DNA of 64,000 bases from Flavobacterium pokkalii (GTDB lineage Bacteria; Bacteroidota; Bacteroidia; Flavobacteriales; Flavobacteriaceae). The notes under the pieces are model-generated. The model was given only the letters and a program-made list of their open reading frames with translations. It had not been told where the DNA came from and made no database searches. How positions within the stretch are numbered: the stretch's first letter is position 1; each line of letters begins with the position of its first letter. A program made the translations under genes and the position numbers. The stretch covers positions 1-64,000 of the forward strand of contig NZ_NASZ01000005.1 of the NCBI RefSeq assembly GCF_014596575.1, written 5' to 3'. Below are positions 61,805 to 64,000 of this stretch, piece by piece.

Positions 61805-64000
61805 ATGCAGAATAAAGGACTTATTAAATTTTTTGCAATTCTATTTGCATTGGTAAGTATATACCAACTTTCATTCACTTTTGTCGCAAATAATGTAAAA
61901 AATGATGCGAAAATTTTTGCCAATGGTGATTCTAAAAAAGAGCTAAAATATTTAGACTCTATTGGTAAAGAAAAAGTATTTAGTCTAGGCTTTACCGATT
62001 TTACTTTTAACGAAGTAAGTGACAAGCAAATTAATAAAGGACTTGACTTAGAAGGAGGAATCAACGTGATTCTTCAAATTTCAGTTAAGGATATCCTGAA
62101 AGGTTTGGCTAATAATTCTAAAAACCCGGTTTTCAACAAATCGTTGGCTGATGCAACAGCAGATTTGCAAGGAAACAAACCTTATTTAGAAAAGTTTTTT
62201 GATGCTTTTGAAGCTAATTCAAAAGGAACTGTAAAATTAGCATCTCCTGAAATTTTTGCAAACAGAAATTTGCAGGGTGAAGGTGGTGTTGATTTTCAAA
62301 TGACAGATGATCAGGTTAAAAAAGTAATCAGAAAAAAAGTTGACGAGTCTGTAGAAAGTGCTTTTGGAGTACTTAGAAAGCGTATTGATAAATTTGGTGT
62401 AACACAACCAAACATCCAAAAATTAGGAGAATCAGGAAGAATCTTAGTTGAACTTCCGGGTGCTAAAGACGTGGATCGTATTAAAAAATTATTACAAAGT
62501 ACAGCTCAGTTAGAGTTTTGGGAAACTTTTAAAATTGATGAAGTAGGTAACTTCTTAATGGCTGCTAACGAAGCTTTGAAAAAAACAGAGGTTGCTAAAA
62601 CTGAAGTAGCTAAACCGGTTGCTAAGGATTCCTTAAGTGCTTTATTGACTGATACTACAAAAGATTCTGCTGCCACTAAAAAAGGAAATAATCCTTTGTT
62701 GGATAAAATGATAGGTCAGGGCGGAGGACCAGTTTTGGCTCTTTTTGCTCCAAAAGATACTGCTGTTATCAACGGTTATTTTAAAAGAAATGAAATCAAA
62801 AGCTTATTACCGGCTGAGTTGCGTTATGCAAAATTTGTTTGGGGTGTAGTTGAGAAAAATACGGATAACAAAGGAAAAGAAATTGAGACAGTTGCTTTGT
62901 ATGCTTTAAAAGGAAACAGAGACAACATTGCTTCTATGAGCGGAAATGTGGTTACAGGAGCTAATGCAACTTTTGATCAGTTAGGAAAACCATCGGTTTC
63001 TATCGAAATGAACGGTCAGGGAGCTAAAACCTGGGAAGAATTAACAGGAAGAGCTTATACTCAAAAATCAAATATTGCTATTGTTTTAGATAATGTGGTT
63101 TATTCAGCTCCTGGAGTTTCCAGCGGACCAATTGCTGGAGGAAGATCAGAGATTTCAGGTTCGTTTACTATTGACGAATCAACTGACTTAGCTAACGTTT
63201 TAAGAGCGGGTAAATTACCTGCAGCAGCTGATATCGTTCAGTCAGAAGTAGTAGGGCCATCGTTAGGACAGGAAGCTATCGATAACGGAACAACTTCTGC
63301 AATCGTAGGTTTATTATTAGTGTCTTTATGGATGTTAGTATATTATGGAAAAGCAGGTTGGTATGCTAACCTTGCATTGGCAGTAAACTTATTATTCTTA
63401 TTCGGAATTTTAGCAAGTTTAGGTGCTGTATTAACCTTGCCAGGTATTGCCGGTATCGTTTTAACAATGGGTACTGCGGTAGATGCGAATATCATTATTT
63501 ACGAAAGAGCGAAAGAAGAATTACGTGAAGGTAAATCATTGGATGAAGCGGTAAAAATTTCTTATAGCTGGACCGGAGCAATGCGTTCGATTGTGGATGC
63601 TAACGTAACACACATTTTAATTGGAGCAGTATTGTTTATTTTTGGTTCAGGACCAATTAAAGGTTTCGCAACTACTTTATTAATTGGTATTGTAACCTCT
63701 TTGTTTACTTCGATCTTTATCGCCAGAATTTTTATCGATAAAAATATTGCTAAGAAAGCCGATTTATCGTTTGTAACTAATTTTTCTAAAAACTTCTTTA
63801 CAAACTTCCATTTTGATTTCTTGAAAGTAAAGAAAATCACTTATATCTTCTCTACAGTGGTCTTGATTGTTAGTATTTTTTCTCTTGCTACTAATGGATT
63901 AGATCAGGGAGTTGATTTTGTAGGAGGTAGAACTTTCCAAATTCGTTTTGATAAAGCGGTTAGTACAGAAGAAGTAAAAGCAGAATTAGCAAAAGTATTA
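61805..64000 (+). CDS. secDF: protein translocase subunits SecD-SecF fusion, N-terminal 732 residues
   Basis: The frame opens with MQNKGLIKFFAILFALVSIY at 61805 and runs off the window end, so 732 codons are visible. The SecD part has the first membrane helix, DLEGGINVILQ, the large periplasmic domain with VLRKRIDKFGVTQPNIQ, and then the helices with TMGTAVDANIIIYERAKEEL. After about residue 675 the SecF part begins (YIFSTVVLIVSIFSL, then GVDFVGGRTFQIRF). The proton-driven SecDF aids late steps of Sec export. Fusion of the two is usual in Bacteroidota. Confidence 0.95.
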   Translation, partial: MQNKGLIKFFAILFALVSIYQLSFTFVANNVKNDAKIFANGDSKKELKYLDSIGKEKVFSLGFTDFTFNEVSDKQINKGLDLEGGINVILQISVKDILKGLANNSKNPVFNKSLADATADLQGNKPYLEKFFDAFEANSKGTVKLASPEIFANRNLQGEGGVDFQMTDDQVKKVIRKKVDESVESAFGVLRKRIDKFGVTQPNIQKLGESGRILVELPGAKDVDRIKKLLQSTAQLEFWETFKIDEVGNFLMAANEALKKTEVAKTEVAKPVAKDSLSALLTDTTKDSAATKKGNNPLLDKMIGQGGGPVLALFAPKDTAVINGYFKRNEIKSLLPAELRYAKFVWGVVEKNTDNKGKEIETVALYALKGNRDNIASMSGNVVTGANATFDQLGKPSVSIEMNGQGAKTWEELTGRAYTQKSNIAIVLDNVVYSAPGVSSGPIAGGRSEISGSFTIDESTDLANVLRAGKLPAAADIVQSEVVGPSLGQEAIDNGTTSAIVGLLLVSLWMLVYYGKAGWYANLALAVNLLFLFGILASLGAVLTLPGIAGIVLTMGTAVDANIIIYERAKEELREGKSLDEAVKISYSWTGAMRSIVDANVTHILIGAVLFIFGSGPIKGFATTLLIGIVTSLFTSIFIARIFIDKNIAKKADLSFVTNFSKNFFTNFHFDFLKVKKITYIFSTVVLIVSIFSLATNGLDQGVDFVGGRTFQIRFDKAVSTEEVKAELAKVL

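Overview
This 64 kb window is a chromosomal segment of a low-GC member of the Bacteroidota, most likely a Flavobacterium or close relative. The evidence is the gene complement (RsmI paralogue, fused SecDF, GatB-AspS fusion, DUF2911, NatA/NatB pair, short MutA). Upstream regions repeatedly carry the Bacteroidota -7 promoter element TAnnTTTG, and starts lack a Shine-Dalgarno sequence. Intergenic regions carry many short palindromic repeats of a kind common in flavobacteria. Most of the window is housekeeping. I see no rRNA, tRNA, CRISPR array or prophage.

Layout. 1-96: broken-off end of an IS3-like element. 117-4840 (minus): uridine kinase, DivIC/FtsB, methylmalonyl-CoA mutase small and large subunits. 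4991-12967 (minus, one plus-strand thioesterase): AT-rich membrane protein, dienoyl-CoA reductase, methionine aminotransferase, RsmI-like methylase, LMW phosphatase, dnaA, YigZ, HAD phosphatase. 12951-16286: ribD and prmC (divergent), lone ABC permease. 16490-25201 (plus): hisS, grpE-dnaJ, NatAB, NtrC-like regulator, helicase-like protein, Cof hydrolase. 25434-34239: two lipoproteins, mtaB, SDR, PPK2, an outer-membrane protein and a DsbD pair. 34428-45403: MATE pump, meaB, AEC transporter, peroxiredoxin, nudK, purA, fur, relA/spoT, trmH, ftsE. 45569-51784: TPR protein and beta-barrel pair, DUF2911, GreA-like protein. 51945-56945: gatC-like, gatA, gatB-aspS. 57128-57804: higBA toxin-antitoxin. 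57931-64000: TrmH-like, gyrB, mdh, secDF (cut by the window end).

How genes work together. MutA/MutB and the distant MeaB form the adenosylcobalamin-dependent methylmalonyl-CoA mutase system. GatC-like, GatA and GatB-AspS appear to form a complete tRNA-dependent amidation pathway in which the aspartyl-tRNA synthetase is covalently attached to the amidotransferase. GrpE and DnaJ sit behind a near-ideal sigma-54 promoter, and a sigma-54 activator lacking a DNA-binding domain lies 4 kb downstream. A small protein holding the cysteine pair of the DsbD N-domain sits directly before a full DsbD whose own N-domain has lost those cysteines.

The most unusual points are: the GatB-AspRS fusion with a cryptic GatC; the split of cysteines between two tandem DsbD N-domains; a palindromic repeat absorbed in frame into prmC; the sigma-54 heat-shock promoter with the HTH-less activator; the single zinc centre of DnaJ; and the higBA cassette bracketed by two copies of the same terminator-like repeat. 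All function calls come from reading motifs by eye; no database search was possible.
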